NCBI GenBank assembly: GCA_030836725.1
Contig: JAUPLV010000017.1
Coordinates: 1-21,399 of the forward strand
From: Pseudomonadota bacterium
GTDB lineage: Bacteria > Pseudomonadota > Gammaproteobacteria > Burkholderiales > Thiobacillaceae
Direction: 5' to 3'
Length of the DNA: 21,399 nt
Below are positions 7,752-17,341 of this stretch, piece by piece. Both the position numbers and the translations under genes were made by a program. The stretch's first letter is position 1; each line of letters starts with the position of its first letter. A model generated the notes under the pieces. It was not told where the DNA came from. It saw nothing but the letters and a program-made list of their open reading frames with translations, and did no database searches.

Positions 7752-8707
7752 CCTATTCCCGCATTCTCGGCACCGGCAGTTATCTGCCTGTCCACATCCT
7801 CACCAACGCCGACCTCGAAAAGCTGGTCGAGACGAACGATCAATGGATCGTCGATCGCACCGGCATCCGTGAACGCCATATTGCCGCCGAGGGCGAGTTC
7901 ACCAGCGATCTGGCGACTCAGGCTGCGCGCGCCGCGCTCGATGCGGCCGGCCTTACGCCCGACGATATCGACCTGCTGCTGGTCGCCACCACCACGCCCG
8001 ACCTGGTTTTCCCCAGCACCGCCTGCATCGTGCAGTCCAAGCTGGGGATGACCAACGGCAAGCCGGCGTTCGACCTGCAGGCAGTGTGCAGCGGCTTTGT
8101 CTACGCCTTGAGCGTCGCCGACCAGTTCATCAAGACCGGCGCGGCCAAGCACGTGCTGGTGATCGGCGCCGAAACGCTGTCACGCATTACCGACTGGAAC
8201 GACCGCGGCAACTGCATCCTGTGGGGCGATGGCGCCGGTGCCGTGGTGGTGGGCGCGTCCGACGAGCCGGGCATCATCGCCACCCACATCCATGCCGACG
8301 GCCGTCACAAGGAGCTGCTGCGCACGACGACCGGCCCGTCGACCGGCATGAACGAGCCGGCGCTGATGCGGATGGAAGGCAACCCGGTGTTCAAGATGGC
8401 GGTCAACACCCTCGACCGCATCGTCGACGAGACGCTGGAAGCCAACGGCCTGCAGAAGTCCGACATCGACTGGCTGGTGCCGCACCAGGCCAACATCCGC
8501 ATCATTTCCGCCACCGCGAAGAAGCTCGGCATGAGCATGGACCATGTCGTCACCACTGTCGCCGGGCACGGTAACACTTCCGCCGCCTCGGTGCCGCTGG
8601 CATTCGACGTGGCGGTGCGCGACGGCCGCATCCAGCGCGGCCAGACGGTGCTGATGGAAGCCTTCGGCGGCGGCTTCACCTGGGGCTCCGCGCTCCTCAA
8701 GTATTAA
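7748..8707 (+). CDS. fabH: 3-oxoacyl-ACP synthase III (KAS III)
   Basis: The 319-residue enzyme condenses acetyl-CoA with malonyl-ACP to begin fatty-acid synthesis. The catalytic triad is visible as Cys114 (AVCSGF), His246 (PHQANIRI) and Asn276 (GHGNTSAAS). The start is TTG at 7748, overlapping the plsX stop as TTGA; the protein then begins MTYSRILGTGSYLP as in the family. The frame remains open upstream inside plsX, but that part is a shadow. The length matches KAS III. It leads a fab cluster in which each later gene follows closely. Confidence 0.97.
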   Translation: MTYSRILGTGSYLPVHILTNADLEKLVETNDQWIVDRTGIRERHIAAEGEFTSDLATQAARAALDAAGLTPDDIDLLLVATTTPDLVFPSTACIVQSKLGMTNGKPAFDLQAVCSGFVYALSVADQFIKTGAAKHVLVIGAETLSRITDWNDRGNCILWGDGAGAVVVGASDEPGIIATHIHADGRHKELLRTTTGPSTGMNEPALMRMEGNPVFKMAVNTLDRIVDETLEANGLQKSDIDWLVPHQANIRIISATAKKLGMSMDHVVTTVAGHGNTSAASVPLAFDVAVRDGRIQRGQTVLMEAFGGGFTWGSALLKY

Positions 8708-8725
8708 GGTTTTAAGGAACACCCG

Positions 8726-9649
8726 ATGAAACTGGCTTTCGTATTTCCCGGGCAGGGCTCGCAATCGGTCGGCATGATGCAGGGCTGGGGCGAGCGCGCC
8801 GAAGTGCGCGCCACCTTTACCGAAGCTTCCGACGCGTTGGGCCAGGATCTGTGGGCGCTGGTGACGGACGGCCCGGCCGATCTGCTCAACCAGACGGTCA
8901 ACACCCAGCCGGCGATGCTGGCGGCCGATATCGCAGCCTGGCGCGTGTGGCAGACCGCGGGCGGCGCCATGCCGGCGCTGCTGGCGGGGCACAGCCTCGG
9001 CGAATATGCCGCGCTGGTGGCGGCGGGTGCTTTGGGTTTTGCCGATGCCGTCAGGCTGGTGCGTTTCCGTGCCGAGGCGATGCAGGCGGCCGTTCCCGAA
9101 GGCGTCGGCGCGATGGCGGCGATTCTGGGGCTGGAAGACGATGCCGTGCGCGCGGTCTGCGCCGAGGCGGCAGCGGGCGAAGTGGTCGAGGCGGTGAATC
9201 TCAACTCCCCTGGCCAGGTCGTCATCGCCGGCAACAAGGCCGCGGTGGAGCGCGCCATGGCGCTGGCGAAGGAGCGCGGGGCCAAGCGCGCCCTGCCGCT
9301 GCCGGTCAGCGTGCCGTCGCATTCCTCGCTGATGCTGCCGGCCGCCGAAAAGCTGCTGGCGCATTTGCAGGGCGTGTCGATCATGACGCCCACGATTCCC
9401 GTGCTGCACAATACCGATGTGCAAAGCCACGCTGGCGCCGATGCGATCCGTGCCGCGCTGGCGAAACAGTTGCACACGCCGGTGCGCTGGGTCGAGACCG
9501 TACAGGCGCTGAAAGCCGCTGGCAGCGAACGCGTGATCGAATGCGGCCCCGGCAAGGTGCTGGCCGGGCTTGCCAAGCGCATCGACGACAGCCTGCCGGC
9601 GCTGGCACTGGTGGATGAAGCCAGCCTGCAGGCCGCACTCAACCAATAA
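8726..9649 (+). CDS. fabD: Malonyl-CoA:ACP transacylase
   Basis: The 307-residue protein has the FabD features: FPGQGSQ at 7-13, the nucleophile Ser90 in GHSLGE, Arg115 that holds the malonyl carboxylate, and catalytic His199 in VPSHS. It loads malonyl groups on ACP for chain elongation. AAGGA lies before the ATG, 18 bp after fabH. The length is normal and nothing is missing. Confidence 0.97.
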   Translation: MKLAFVFPGQGSQSVGMMQGWGERAEVRATFTEASDALGQDLWALVTDGPADLLNQTVNTQPAMLAADIAAWRVWQTAGGAMPALLAGHSLGEYAALVAAGALGFADAVRLVRFRAEAMQAAVPEGVGAMAAILGLEDDAVRAVCAEAAAGEVVEAVNLNSPGQVVIAGNKAAVERAMALAKERGAKRALPLPVSVPSHSSLMLPAAEKLLAHLQGVSIMTPTIPVLHNTDVQSHAGADAIRAALAKQLHTPVRWVETVQALKAAGSERVIECGPGKVLAGLAKRIDDSLPALALVDEASLQAALNQ

Positions 9650-9658
9650 GGAGACGAC

Positions 9659-10402
9659 ATGCTGCAAGAAGGACAAGTGGCTTTGGTGACCGGCGCCAGT
9701 CGCGGAATCGGCCAGGCAATCGCGTTGGCACTCGGCCAGGCGGGCGTCACCGTGGTCGGCACCGCCACCAGCGACAAGGGCGCGCAGGCAATCAGCGATT
9801 ACCTCGCCGCGGCCAACATCAAGGGCTGCGGCATGAAGCTCGACGTCACCGACGCCGCCGAGGTCGATGCGGTCATCGCCGCGATCGGCGCGCAGTTCGG
9901 CGACATCGGCATCCTCGTCAACAACGCCGGCATCACCCGCGACAACCTGCTGATGCGGATGAAGGACGAGGAGTGGGATGACATCCTGGCGACCAACCTG
10001 ACGTCCGTATTCCGCCTGTCGCGCGCGGTGCTGCGTGCGATGATGAAGGCGCGCAGCGGCCGCATCATTTCCATCGCCTCGGTCGTCGGCGCGATGGGCA
10101 ATGCCGGACAGACCAATTACAGCGCGGCCAAGGCCGGCATCATGGGCTTCACCAAGTCGCTGGCGCGCGAGGTCGGCAGCCGCAACATCACGGTCAACTG
10201 CGTGGCGCCGGGCTTCATCGACACCGACATGACGCGCGCCCTGCCGGATGCGCAGCGGCAGGCGCTGCTCGCACACATTCCGCTGGGACGGCTGGGTACA
10301 GCGGAAGAAATCGCGCAGGCCGTCGCGTTTCTGGCGTCGCCGGCAGCCGGCTATATTTCCGGCACGACCCTGCATGTCAACGGCGGCATGTACATGGCAT
10401 AA
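9659..10402 (+). CDS. fabG: 3-oxoacyl-ACP reductase
   Basis: The 247-residue short-chain dehydrogenase has the NADPH-binding TGASRGIG (11-18), NNAG (88-91), and the catalytic set Asn113, Ser141, Tyr154 and Lys158 (YSAAK). It reduces 3-oxoacyl-ACP in each elongation cycle. AAGGAG precedes the ATG, 9 bp after fabD. Placement between fabD and acpP makes the fatty-acid role secure against other dehydrogenases of the family. Confidence 0.97.
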   Translation: MLQEGQVALVTGASRGIGQAIALALGQAGVTVVGTATSDKGAQAISDYLAAANIKGCGMKLDVTDAAEVDAVIAAIGAQFGDIGILVNNAGITRDNLLMRMKDEEWDDILATNLTSVFRLSRAVLRAMMKARSGRIISIASVVGAMGNAGQTNYSAAKAGIMGFTKSLAREVGSRNITVNCVAPGFIDTDMTRALPDAQRQALLAHIPLGRLGTAEEIAQAVAFLASPAAGYISGTTLHVNGGMYMA

Positions 10403-10417
10403 ACGCCGCGCAAAGTT

Positions 10418-10426
10418 TGGTAGAAT
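10418..10426 (+). promoter_or_regulatory. Extended -10 promoter candidate for acpP
   Basis: TGGTAGAAT (10418-10426) fits the extended -10 pattern TGnTATAAT in five of six -10 bases. The -35 position is poor. A start near 10433 gives a leader of about 57 nt containing a CCCAA/TTGGG hairpin (10450-10464). acpP is made in great excess over the other fab products, so an internal promoter is expected; the call is from motif only. Confidence 0.45.
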
Positions 10427-10489
10427 CGCCAGGTTTCATTTTTCCGGGCCCCAATTTCGTTGGGACCTAATTTCAAGAGAGGATCAGTA

Positions 10490-10723
10490 ATGGATAACGT
10501 ACAGCGTGTAATTAAAGTCGTCGCCGAACAATTGGGCGTCAACGAGGCGGACATCAAGAACGAGTCTTCCTTCGTCGGCGACCTCGGCGCGGACTCGCTC
10601 GACACGGTTGAGCTGGTGATGGCGCTGGAAGAAGAGTTCGGCTGCGAAATTCCCGACGAGGACGCAGAAAAGATCACCACCGTCCAGCAGGCGGTTGACT
10701 ACGTCAACAGCCATTCGAGCTGA
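10490..10723 (+). CDS. acpP: Acyl carrier protein
   Basis: This 77-residue acidic protein contains the phosphopantetheine site GADSLD with Ser36, the same position as in E. coli AcpP, and helix II ELVMALEEEFG. It carries growing acyl chains for FabH, FabG and FabF and supplies acyl groups to PlsX. The ATG at 10490 follows AAGAGAGGAT; an upstream in-frame start at 10460 would add ten residues not seen in the family. The gap of 87 bp before it holds a promoter candidate. Confidence 0.98.
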   Translation: MDNVQRVIKVVAEQLGVNEADIKNESSFVGDLGADSLDTVELVMALEEEFGCEIPDEDAEKITTVQQAVDYVNSHSS

Positions 10724-10768
10724 ACGTTTACCACGCTATTGACCCGGCCTGGTGAAACTTGAACCTGC

Positions 10769-10798
10769 GGACGGCGATGCAAGCCGTCCTGTCTTGTT
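10769..10798 (+). terminator. Terminator or attenuator hairpin after acpP
   Basis: GGACGGC (10769-10775) and GCCGTCC (10783-10789) form a perfect 7-bp GC-rich stem with a 7-base loop, followed by a T-rich tail TGTCTTGTT. A second, weaker stem (CGCC with GGGCG, about 10812-10825) is followed by TGTTTTT. Partial termination here would raise acpP message over fabF. Strength cannot be judged by eye. Confidence 0.5.
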
Positions 10799-10868
10799 CG
10801 GTTCGTCGGGCCGCCTCGATAGGGCGCTGTTTTTAGTGTTTGTTGATTCGGTACACGCAGCGCTCGAA

Positions 10869-10920
10869 TCGGAACAAGGGGGATTCATTCCACCTGTTCC
10901 TTCAACCCTTCCTGTTCCGA
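10869..10920 (+). repeat. Inverted repeat in the fabF leader
   Basis: TCGGAACA (10869-10876) and TGTTCCGA (10913-10920) are perfect 8-bp inverted copies. CCTGTTCC also occurs twice (10893-10900 and 10911-10918), so two alternative stems with the same left arm are possible. The right arm ends 11 bp before the fabF ribosome site, so the structure could affect translation. I do not recognise it as a known riboswitch. Confidence 0.5.
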
Positions 10921-10943
10921 ATCAATAAAGTAAGGACTGGCTT

Positions 10944-12176
<1,233 letters not shown>

Positions 12177-12194
12177 TACTCGCTGCGGATTGCC

Positions 12195-13523
12195 TTGAGC
12201 ACGCCCGAAATCCGCGAATGGCCGCTTCAGCCCGACCAGCCGCGGCCTGATCTGGTCGGGCTTCAGGCGTCCCAGCCGCAGCGTTATCCTGGGCTGTTTC
12301 TCAGCAGCGGCGATACCGGTTGGGACGTGTTGTTCGCGTTTCCCCGGGAGATCGCGCGGATCACCCCCGCCGATGGCCTGCATGGATTGCAGGCGCACCC
12401 GGCGATGCAGTTGCAACCCCATGCAAGTTCAGACCATGGTTTGCCCTTTAGCGGCGGCTGGCTGTGCGCGTTCGCCTATGAACTGGGCGGCCTGTTCGAA
12501 CCCAGCGTCGGCCAGTTCGAGGATGAGGCCGATTTCCCCTTGGCCTGGCTGATGCACATCCCCGCGGCGATCCTGTTCGATCGTGCGAACGGACGTTGTG
12601 TGCTGATGGCCGAGGCCGGGCAGTCTGCGCTCCTCGACAGCCTGCAGCGCGATCTGGAGGTGCCGCCGCCACCGGTGGCGGCTGTTCCGGCATTGCGGAT
12701 GCTGCAGGAAGACGATCCTGCCGCGTTTCTGGCCGGCGTGGCGCGGATTCAGGATTACATCCGCGCGGGCGATGTGTTTCAGGTCAACCTGTCGCGTGGC
12801 TGGCAGGCAGCCTTCATCGAGCCGGTTGCCGCGGCTTCGTTGCTTGCCCGATTGATGCAAATGAATCCGGCGCCGTTTTCGGCATTGCTGCAGATGGACG
12901 AATGGGCGATCGTGAGTTCATCGCCGGAGCGGCTGGTTCGTCTTGGCTGCGACGGCGTGCTGGAAACCCGTCCGATCGCCGGCACCCATCCGAGAAGCGA
13001 AGACGCGACCGAAGATGCAGCGTTGCGCGCCCGCCTGCAGGCGCACCCCAAGGAGCGCGCCGAACACGTCATGCTGGTCGACCTGGAACGCAACGACCTC
13101 GGCCGGGTGTGCGAGCCCGGCAGCGTGGAGGTGGCGGCGCTGATGGAAATCGCCAGCTACCGCCATGTGCATCACATCGAATCCACCGTGCGCGGCAGGT
13201 TGCGTTCCGGGATGCGCGTGTTCGATGCCCTGCGCGCGGTATTTCCGGGCGGCACCATCACCGGTTGCCCCAAGGTGCGGACCATGCAGATCATTCGCGA
13301 ACTCGAACAGGCGCCGCGGCGCAGCTACACCGGCAGCGTCGGTTATATCAATCGCGACGGCAGCTTCGATTTCAATATCCTGATCCGCAGCTTTCTGTTG
13401 CGCGGTCGCGAATTGAGTTTTCGCGCCGGTGCCGGAATCGTCGCCGATTCGGTCGCCGTGCGCGAACTCGACGAAACCCGCGCCAAGGCCCGCGGCCTGT
13501 TGCGCGCGCTCGAGACGACATGA
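12195..13523 (+). CDS. pabB: Aminodeoxychorismate synthase component I
   Basis: The 442-residue protein has the chorismate-binding fold of PabB/TrpE: GDVFQVNLS (192-200), SSSPERLV, PIAGTHPR (260-267), ERNDLGRV (298-305) and FPGGTITGCPKVRTMQII (350-367). It would aminate chorismate for p-aminobenzoate and folate. pabC follows with an ATGA overlap, which favours PabB over anthranilate synthase. E. coli PabB has Lys in PIKGT, whereas this protein has Ala262, as in TrpE, so the chemistry may follow a TrpE-like route. No PabA glutaminase is in the window. The start is a TTG chosen by family N-terminus; the ribosome site is weak. Confidence 0.9.
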   Translation: MSTPEIREWPLQPDQPRPDLVGLQASQPQRYPGLFLSSGDTGWDVLFAFPREIARITPADGLHGLQAHPAMQLQPHASSDHGLPFSGGWLCAFAYELGGLFEPSVGQFEDEADFPLAWLMHIPAAILFDRANGRCVLMAEAGQSALLDSLQRDLEVPPPPVAAVPALRMLQEDDPAAFLAGVARIQDYIRAGDVFQVNLSRGWQAAFIEPVAAASLLARLMQMNPAPFSALLQMDEWAIVSSSPERLVRLGCDGVLETRPIAGTHPRSEDATEDAALRARLQAHPKERAEHVMLVDLERNDLGRVCEPGSVEVAALMEIASYRHVHHIESTVRGRLRSGMRVFDALRAVFPGGTITGCPKVRTMQIIRELEQAPRRSYTGSVGYINRDGSFDFNILIRSFLLRGRELSFRAGAGIVADSVAVRELDETRAKARGLLRALETT

Positions 13524-14329
13524 TTCTGGTCAACGGCCGCCCCGATGATTGCGTGGACGCGCTGGATCGTGGCCTGGCCTATGGCGACGGTGTGTTCCGC
13601 ACCCTGCGCACGCAGGACGGCCAGCCGCAGTGGTGGCGCGATCATTACGCCAGGCTGGCTGCCGATAGCGCGGCCTTGATGCTGACCTGTCCCGACGAGG
13701 CCGGATTGCGCGCCGAAGTGTGCCGGGTGGCCGAGGCCGGACCGGGCATCGTCAAGATCGTGCTCACGCGCGGCATCGGCGCACGGGGTTATGCACCTCC
13801 GCGGGATCAGGCCTGCACCCGCATCGTGCTGTCCACGCCCTTGCCGGCTCACGCGCGGGACGATGCGCCGAACGCGGTCGCCGCGCGCTGGTGCACCCTG
13901 CGTCTGGCGCGGCAGCCCCGGCTGGCCGGGATCAAACATTTGAACCGGCTGGAGAATGTTCTGGCGCGGGCGGAATGGAACGACCCGGCGATATTCGAGG
14001 GGCTGCTGCGCGACGACAGCGGCGCGGTGATCGGCGGCGTGATGAGCAATCTCCTGATGATGAAGAATGGCGAACTGTTCACCCCGGATCTGGGGCAGTG
14101 CGGGGTGGCCGGAGTGGCCAGAACGCGCCTGCTGCGCGCCGCGCCGCGTCTTGGCATCCCCATCCATATCGCCCGCTTGTCTTCAGACGCTATACTCGCT
14201 GCCGATGAAGTGATGATCTGCAACAGCGTCATCGGCGTGCGCCGCGTGGGCCGCCTGGATGACGCGACCTGGTCGCCCGCGGGCTGGACTGAAAAATTGA
14301 ACAACGCCTTGTATGAAGACTCGGATTAA
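13520..14329 (+). CDS. pabC: Aminodeoxychorismate lyase
   Basis: The 269-residue protein is a fold-type IV PLP enzyme. It starts MILVNGRP, has DRGLAYGDGVFRTLR (16-30), the PLP lysine Lys139 in GIKHLNRLENVLAR, and a C-terminal GVARTRLL. It releases pyruvate from aminodeoxychorismate to give p-aminobenzoate. The ATG overlaps the pabB stop by 4 bp. Its own 3' end overlaps mltG by 17 bp. D-amino acid or branched-chain aminotransferases share the fold, but the partner gene decides the call. Confidence 0.94.
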   Translation: MILVNGRPDDCVDALDRGLAYGDGVFRTLRTQDGQPQWWRDHYARLAADSAALMLTCPDEAGLRAEVCRVAEAGPGIVKIVLTRGIGARGYAPPRDQACTRIVLSTPLPAHARDDAPNAVAARWCTLRLARQPRLAGIKHLNRLENVLARAEWNDPAIFEGLLRDDSGAVIGGVMSNLLMMKNGELFTPDLGQCGVAGVARTRLLRAAPRLGIPIHIARLSSDAILAADEVMICNSVIGVRRVGRLDDATWSPAGWTEKLNNALYEDSD

Positions 14330-15302
14330 ACGCCTGGTAATTCTTGCCTGCCTGGCCGTGCTCATGGGCGCGGGCGGGCTCGCTTGGTATGCCTTTCAGC
14401 CCCTGCGAGTCGAAACCTTGCCGAAAACCGTCAACGTGATGCCCGGAACCCATTTGCGGAGCCTGAGCGTCATGCTGGAACGCGAAGGGGTGATCGGCAA
14501 TGCGCGCCTGTTCTGGCTGCTTGGGCGTGCGCTCGGCAAGGGCGGGATCATCAAGGCCGGCACGTATACGCTGGACAAGCCGCTCACCCCGCTGGCGCTC
14601 TACGGCAAGATCGAGCGGGGCGAGGTTTCGCTGGCGATGGTGCAGTTCATCGAAGGCTGGAACTGGCGCGAGGTGCGTGCCGCGCTTGCTGCGCAGCCGC
14701 TGCTGAAGAACGACAGCGCCAGAATGAGCGATGCTGAACTGCTGCGGGCGATGGGCGCCGGGGAAAACCATCCCGAAGGCCTGTTGTTTCCCGATACCTA
14801 TTCTTTTGCACCGCATTCGTCCGATCTCAACGTGTTGCGCCGCGCCTATCGCCTGCAACAGGAAAAACTCATGGCCGCCTGGGAAACCCGCGCGCCGGGC
14901 CTGCCGTATCGCACGCCGTATGAAGCACTGATCATGGCGTCGATCGTGGAAAAGGAAACAGGCGCGGCGTTCGAACGCCCGCAGATCGCCGGGGTGTTCC
15001 TCAACCGCCTCAAATTCGGGATGCGCCTGCAGACCGATCCCACGGTGATTTATGGCCTGGGCGAGCGCTTCGACGGCAACCTGCGCAAGATCGACCTGCA
15101 AACCGACACGCCGTACAACACCTACACCCGCGGCGGATTGCCGCCGACGCCGATCGCGATGCCCAGCGAGGCCGCGATCCAGGCCGCCCTCAACCCGGCC
15201 AATACCGATGCCCTGTATTTCGTGTCGCGTGGCGACGGCACCCATGTCTTTTCCAGCAATCTCGACGCGCACAATCGCGCCGTGAACCGTTACCAGCGAT
15301 GA
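14313..15302 (+). CDS. mltG: Endolytic murein transglycosylase MltG
   Basis: The 329-residue protein (YceG family) has one N-terminal membrane helix at about 8-28, a LysM-like region, and the catalytic stretch MASIVEKET with Glu213. Later motifs are NRLKFGMRLQTDPTVIYG and NTYTRGGLPPTPI, both typical. It cuts nascent glycan strands in the periplasm and so sets their length. The order pabC-mltG-tmk-holB is conserved in proteobacteria. The ATG lies 17 bp inside pabC and the tmk start overlaps its stop, so translation is probably coupled. Confidence 0.96.
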   Translation: MKTRIKRLVILACLAVLMGAGGLAWYAFQPLRVETLPKTVNVMPGTHLRSLSVMLEREGVIGNARLFWLLGRALGKGGIIKAGTYTLDKPLTPLALYGKIERGEVSLAMVQFIEGWNWREVRAALAAQPLLKNDSARMSDAELLRAMGAGENHPEGLLFPDTYSFAPHSSDLNVLRRAYRLQQEKLMAAWETRAPGLPYRTPYEALIMASIVEKETGAAFERPQIAGVFLNRLKFGMRLQTDPTVIYGLGERFDGNLRKIDLQTDTPYNTYTRGGLPPTPIAMPSEAAIQAALNPANTDALYFVSRGDGTHVFSSNLDAHNRAVNRYQR

Positions 15303-15913
15303 GCGCACCCGGTAAATTCATCACCCTGGAAGGCGTCGACGGCGCCGGCAAGAGCACCCACCTCGACTTCGTCGCCGGCTGGCTGCGCCAGAAGGGCAGG
15401 GAGGTCGTCGTCACCCGCGAGCCCGGCGGCACGCCCCTGGGCGAAACCCTGCGCGGACTGCTGCTGCATCAGAACATGGATCCCGACACCGAGCTGCTGC
15501 TGATGTTCGCCGCGCGGCAGGAACATCTGGCTGCCTTGATCCTGCCGGCATTGGCGCGCGGCGCCTGGGTGCTGTCCGACCGTTTCACCGATGCCAGCTA
15601 CGCCTATCAATGCGGCGGACGCGGCATTGCCGCCGAGCGCATCGCGGCGCTGGAAACCTGGGTGCAGCACGGTTTTCAACCCGATCTGACCCTGCTGTTC
15701 GACGTGCCGCCGGAGGTGGCGGAAGCGCGCCGCTCGGCCGCACGCGTGGCCGATCGTTTCGAGCGCGAGGCCGACAGCTTTTTTGGTCGCGTGCGCAACG
15801 CCTATCTCGACCGCGCGCGGGCTGAGCCGTCGCGCATTCGCGTGCTGGATGCGCGACAAGGCATCGCCGAACTGCAGGCCGAAATCGGCCGGCTGCTGCG
15901 GGAGTTGGAGTGA
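15299..15913 (+). CDS. tmk: Thymidylate kinase
   Basis: The 204-residue enzyme phosphorylates dTMP to dTDP. It has the P-loop EGVDGAGKST (11-20), the SDRFTDASYAYQ motif and a LID segment RVADRFEREADSFFGRV like the E. coli type. The ATG overlaps the mltG stop (ATGA) and its own stop overlaps the GTG of holB. The length is normal. Confidence 0.97.
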   Translation: MSAPGKFITLEGVDGAGKSTHLDFVAGWLRQKGREVVVTREPGGTPLGETLRGLLLHQNMDPDTELLLMFAARQEHLAALILPALARGAWVLSDRFTDASYAYQCGGRGIAAERIAALETWVQHGFQPDLTLLFDVPPEVAEARRSAARVADRFEREADSFFGRVRNAYLDRARAEPSRIRVLDARQGIAELQAEIGRLLRELE

Positions 15914-16896
15914 ACGCGCCCTATCTCTGGCTGGAAGCATCGTGGCAACGTTTGCTGGCGACCCGTGCCCACCCGGCCCAGGCCCTGCTGCTGGCCGGCC
16001 CGCGCGGGGTGGGCAAGGGGGCGCTAGCGCTGGCCTGGGCTCAGGCCTTGCTGTGCGAAGCGCCGCGGCCCGATGGCGCGGCATGCGGCGGTTGCGCGGC
16101 CTGCCACTGGTTCGACATCGGCGCCCATCCGGATTTTCGCCTCGTCACCCTGCAGGAAAAAACGAACAAGAGTGGCGAAACCCGGATGGCGACCGCCATC
16201 GAGGTCGAGCAGGCACGCGAGGCGATCGATTTTGTCCAGCTTTCGACCTCGCGCGCGGGCTTTCGGGTGGTTCTGGTGAATCCGGCGGACAGCCTTAATT
16301 CGCCGTCCGCCAACGCCTTGTTAAAGGTGCTTGAGGAACCGCCGTTAAAGACGGTGTTCGTTCTGGTGTCGGACCAGCCGCGGCGATTGTTGCCGACGAT
16401 ACGCAGCCGCTGCACGCGGCTGGATATCGGGTTGCCCTCTCTTGAAACGGCGGCCCGCTGGTTGAGCGGGCGACAAATCGAGGATGCGGAGACGCTGCTG
16501 GCTTTGTCCGGCGGCGCTCCGCTTGACGCGCTGGATTGGGCGGCGGATGGCGCCGAACTGGACGAGCGCCGCAGCCTGCTGGAGGGCCTGGCTCGTCCCG
16601 AACAGCTCGATCCGGTGGCGCTGGGCGACCGCTGGAAAACGATCAAGCCGCAGACCTGGCACCGTGTGGTATACAAGTGGCTGGGCGATTTGTTGGCGGT
16701 AAAATTACACGGCAGCGCGCAGTTCAACCGCGATTTCGCCGATGATCTGGCGAGACTCGGAAAAATGGCCGATCTGGCGAAACTGCTGGCGCTCGCAAAA
16801 ATGCAGGCGAACGAAGGCAGGACGCTGGCCCATCCGCTGCACCGGACCCTGCAACTGGAAGCATGGCTGATTCAATATCGGCACTTATTTGTTTGA
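15910..16896 (+). CDS. holB: DNA polymerase III subunit delta-prime
   Basis: The 328-residue clamp-loader subunit has AGPRGVGKG (29-37) at the Walker A position and four cysteines at 49, 59, 62 and 65 that match the zinc site of E. coli delta-prime. NALLKVLEEPP and LLPTIRSRC, including the SRC motif, follow. It helps load the beta clamp on DNA. The start is a GTG overlapping the tmk stop as GTGA. The length is typical. Confidence 0.95.
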   Translation: MNAPYLWLEASWQRLLATRAHPAQALLLAGPRGVGKGALALAWAQALLCEAPRPDGAACGGCAACHWFDIGAHPDFRLVTLQEKTNKSGETRMATAIEVEQAREAIDFVQLSTSRAGFRVVLVNPADSLNSPSANALLKVLEEPPLKTVFVLVSDQPRRLLPTIRSRCTRLDIGLPSLETAARWLSGRQIEDAETLLALSGGAPLDALDWAADGAELDERRSLLEGLARPEQLDPVALGDRWKTIKPQTWHRVVYKWLGDLLAVKLHGSAQFNRDFADDLARLGKMADLAKLLALAKMQANEGRTLAHPLHRTLQLEAWLIQYRHLFV

Positions 16897-16908
16897 AGAA
16901 AGTCGCGT

Positions 16909-17280
16909 ATGAATGCAACAGTCAATGATGTCTCCGCGCAGGTTCGCCCCGGCGTGCTTTCCCTGTCGATCAAGGAGAAATCCTCGCTGTTCGCGGCCTA
17001 CATGCCTTTTATCAAAGGCGGCGGGCTGTTCATCCCCACCAATAAAAGCTACAAGATGGGAGAGGAAGTTTTCATGCTGCTGACGCTGATGGACGATCCT
17101 GCCAAGCACCCTGTCTCGGGCAAGGTGGTGTGGGTGACGCCTACGGGCGCCCATGGCAGCCGTACCCAGGGCGTGGGCGTGCAGTTCGCGCAGAACGAAA
17201 GCGGCAGGTCGGCGCAAAACAAGATCGAAGGTTTGCTCGGCGGCTCGTTAAAATCGGTGCGTCCCACGCACACCATGTAG
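16909..17280 (+). CDS. pilZ: Type IV pilus assembly PilZ-domain protein
   Basis: The 123-residue protein matches the founding PilZ of Pseudomonas type IV pilus systems: RPGVLSLSIKEKSSLFAAYMPFI, GGGLFIPT, and GKVVWVTPTGAHG. It lacks the RxxxR and D/NxSxxG residues that bind c-di-GMP, as does that subclass, so it probably acts through protein partners such as PilB and FimX. It lies 12 bp after holB, the conserved holB-pilZ-tatD setting. A weak AAGAAAG precedes the ATG. Confidence 0.93.
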   Translation: MNATVNDVSAQVRPGVLSLSIKEKSSLFAAYMPFIKGGGLFIPTNKSYKMGEEVFMLLTLMDDPAKHPVSGKVVWVTPTGAHGSRTQGVGVQFAQNESGRSAQNKIEGLLGGSLKSVRPTHTM

Positions 17281-17341
17281 CACCGCCTCGCGTTGCGTCC
17301 GGTTATTTTGAAGAAGGCGCACCCGCTCGCGCACGCACCGC

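Noticed and set aside
8180..10375. A 731-codon open frame on the minus strand across fabH, fabD and fabG.
   Set aside because: It lies fully antisense to three well-supported enzymes, is rich in His, Arg, Ala and Gln in the way typical of GC-rich shadow frames, and has no family motif.
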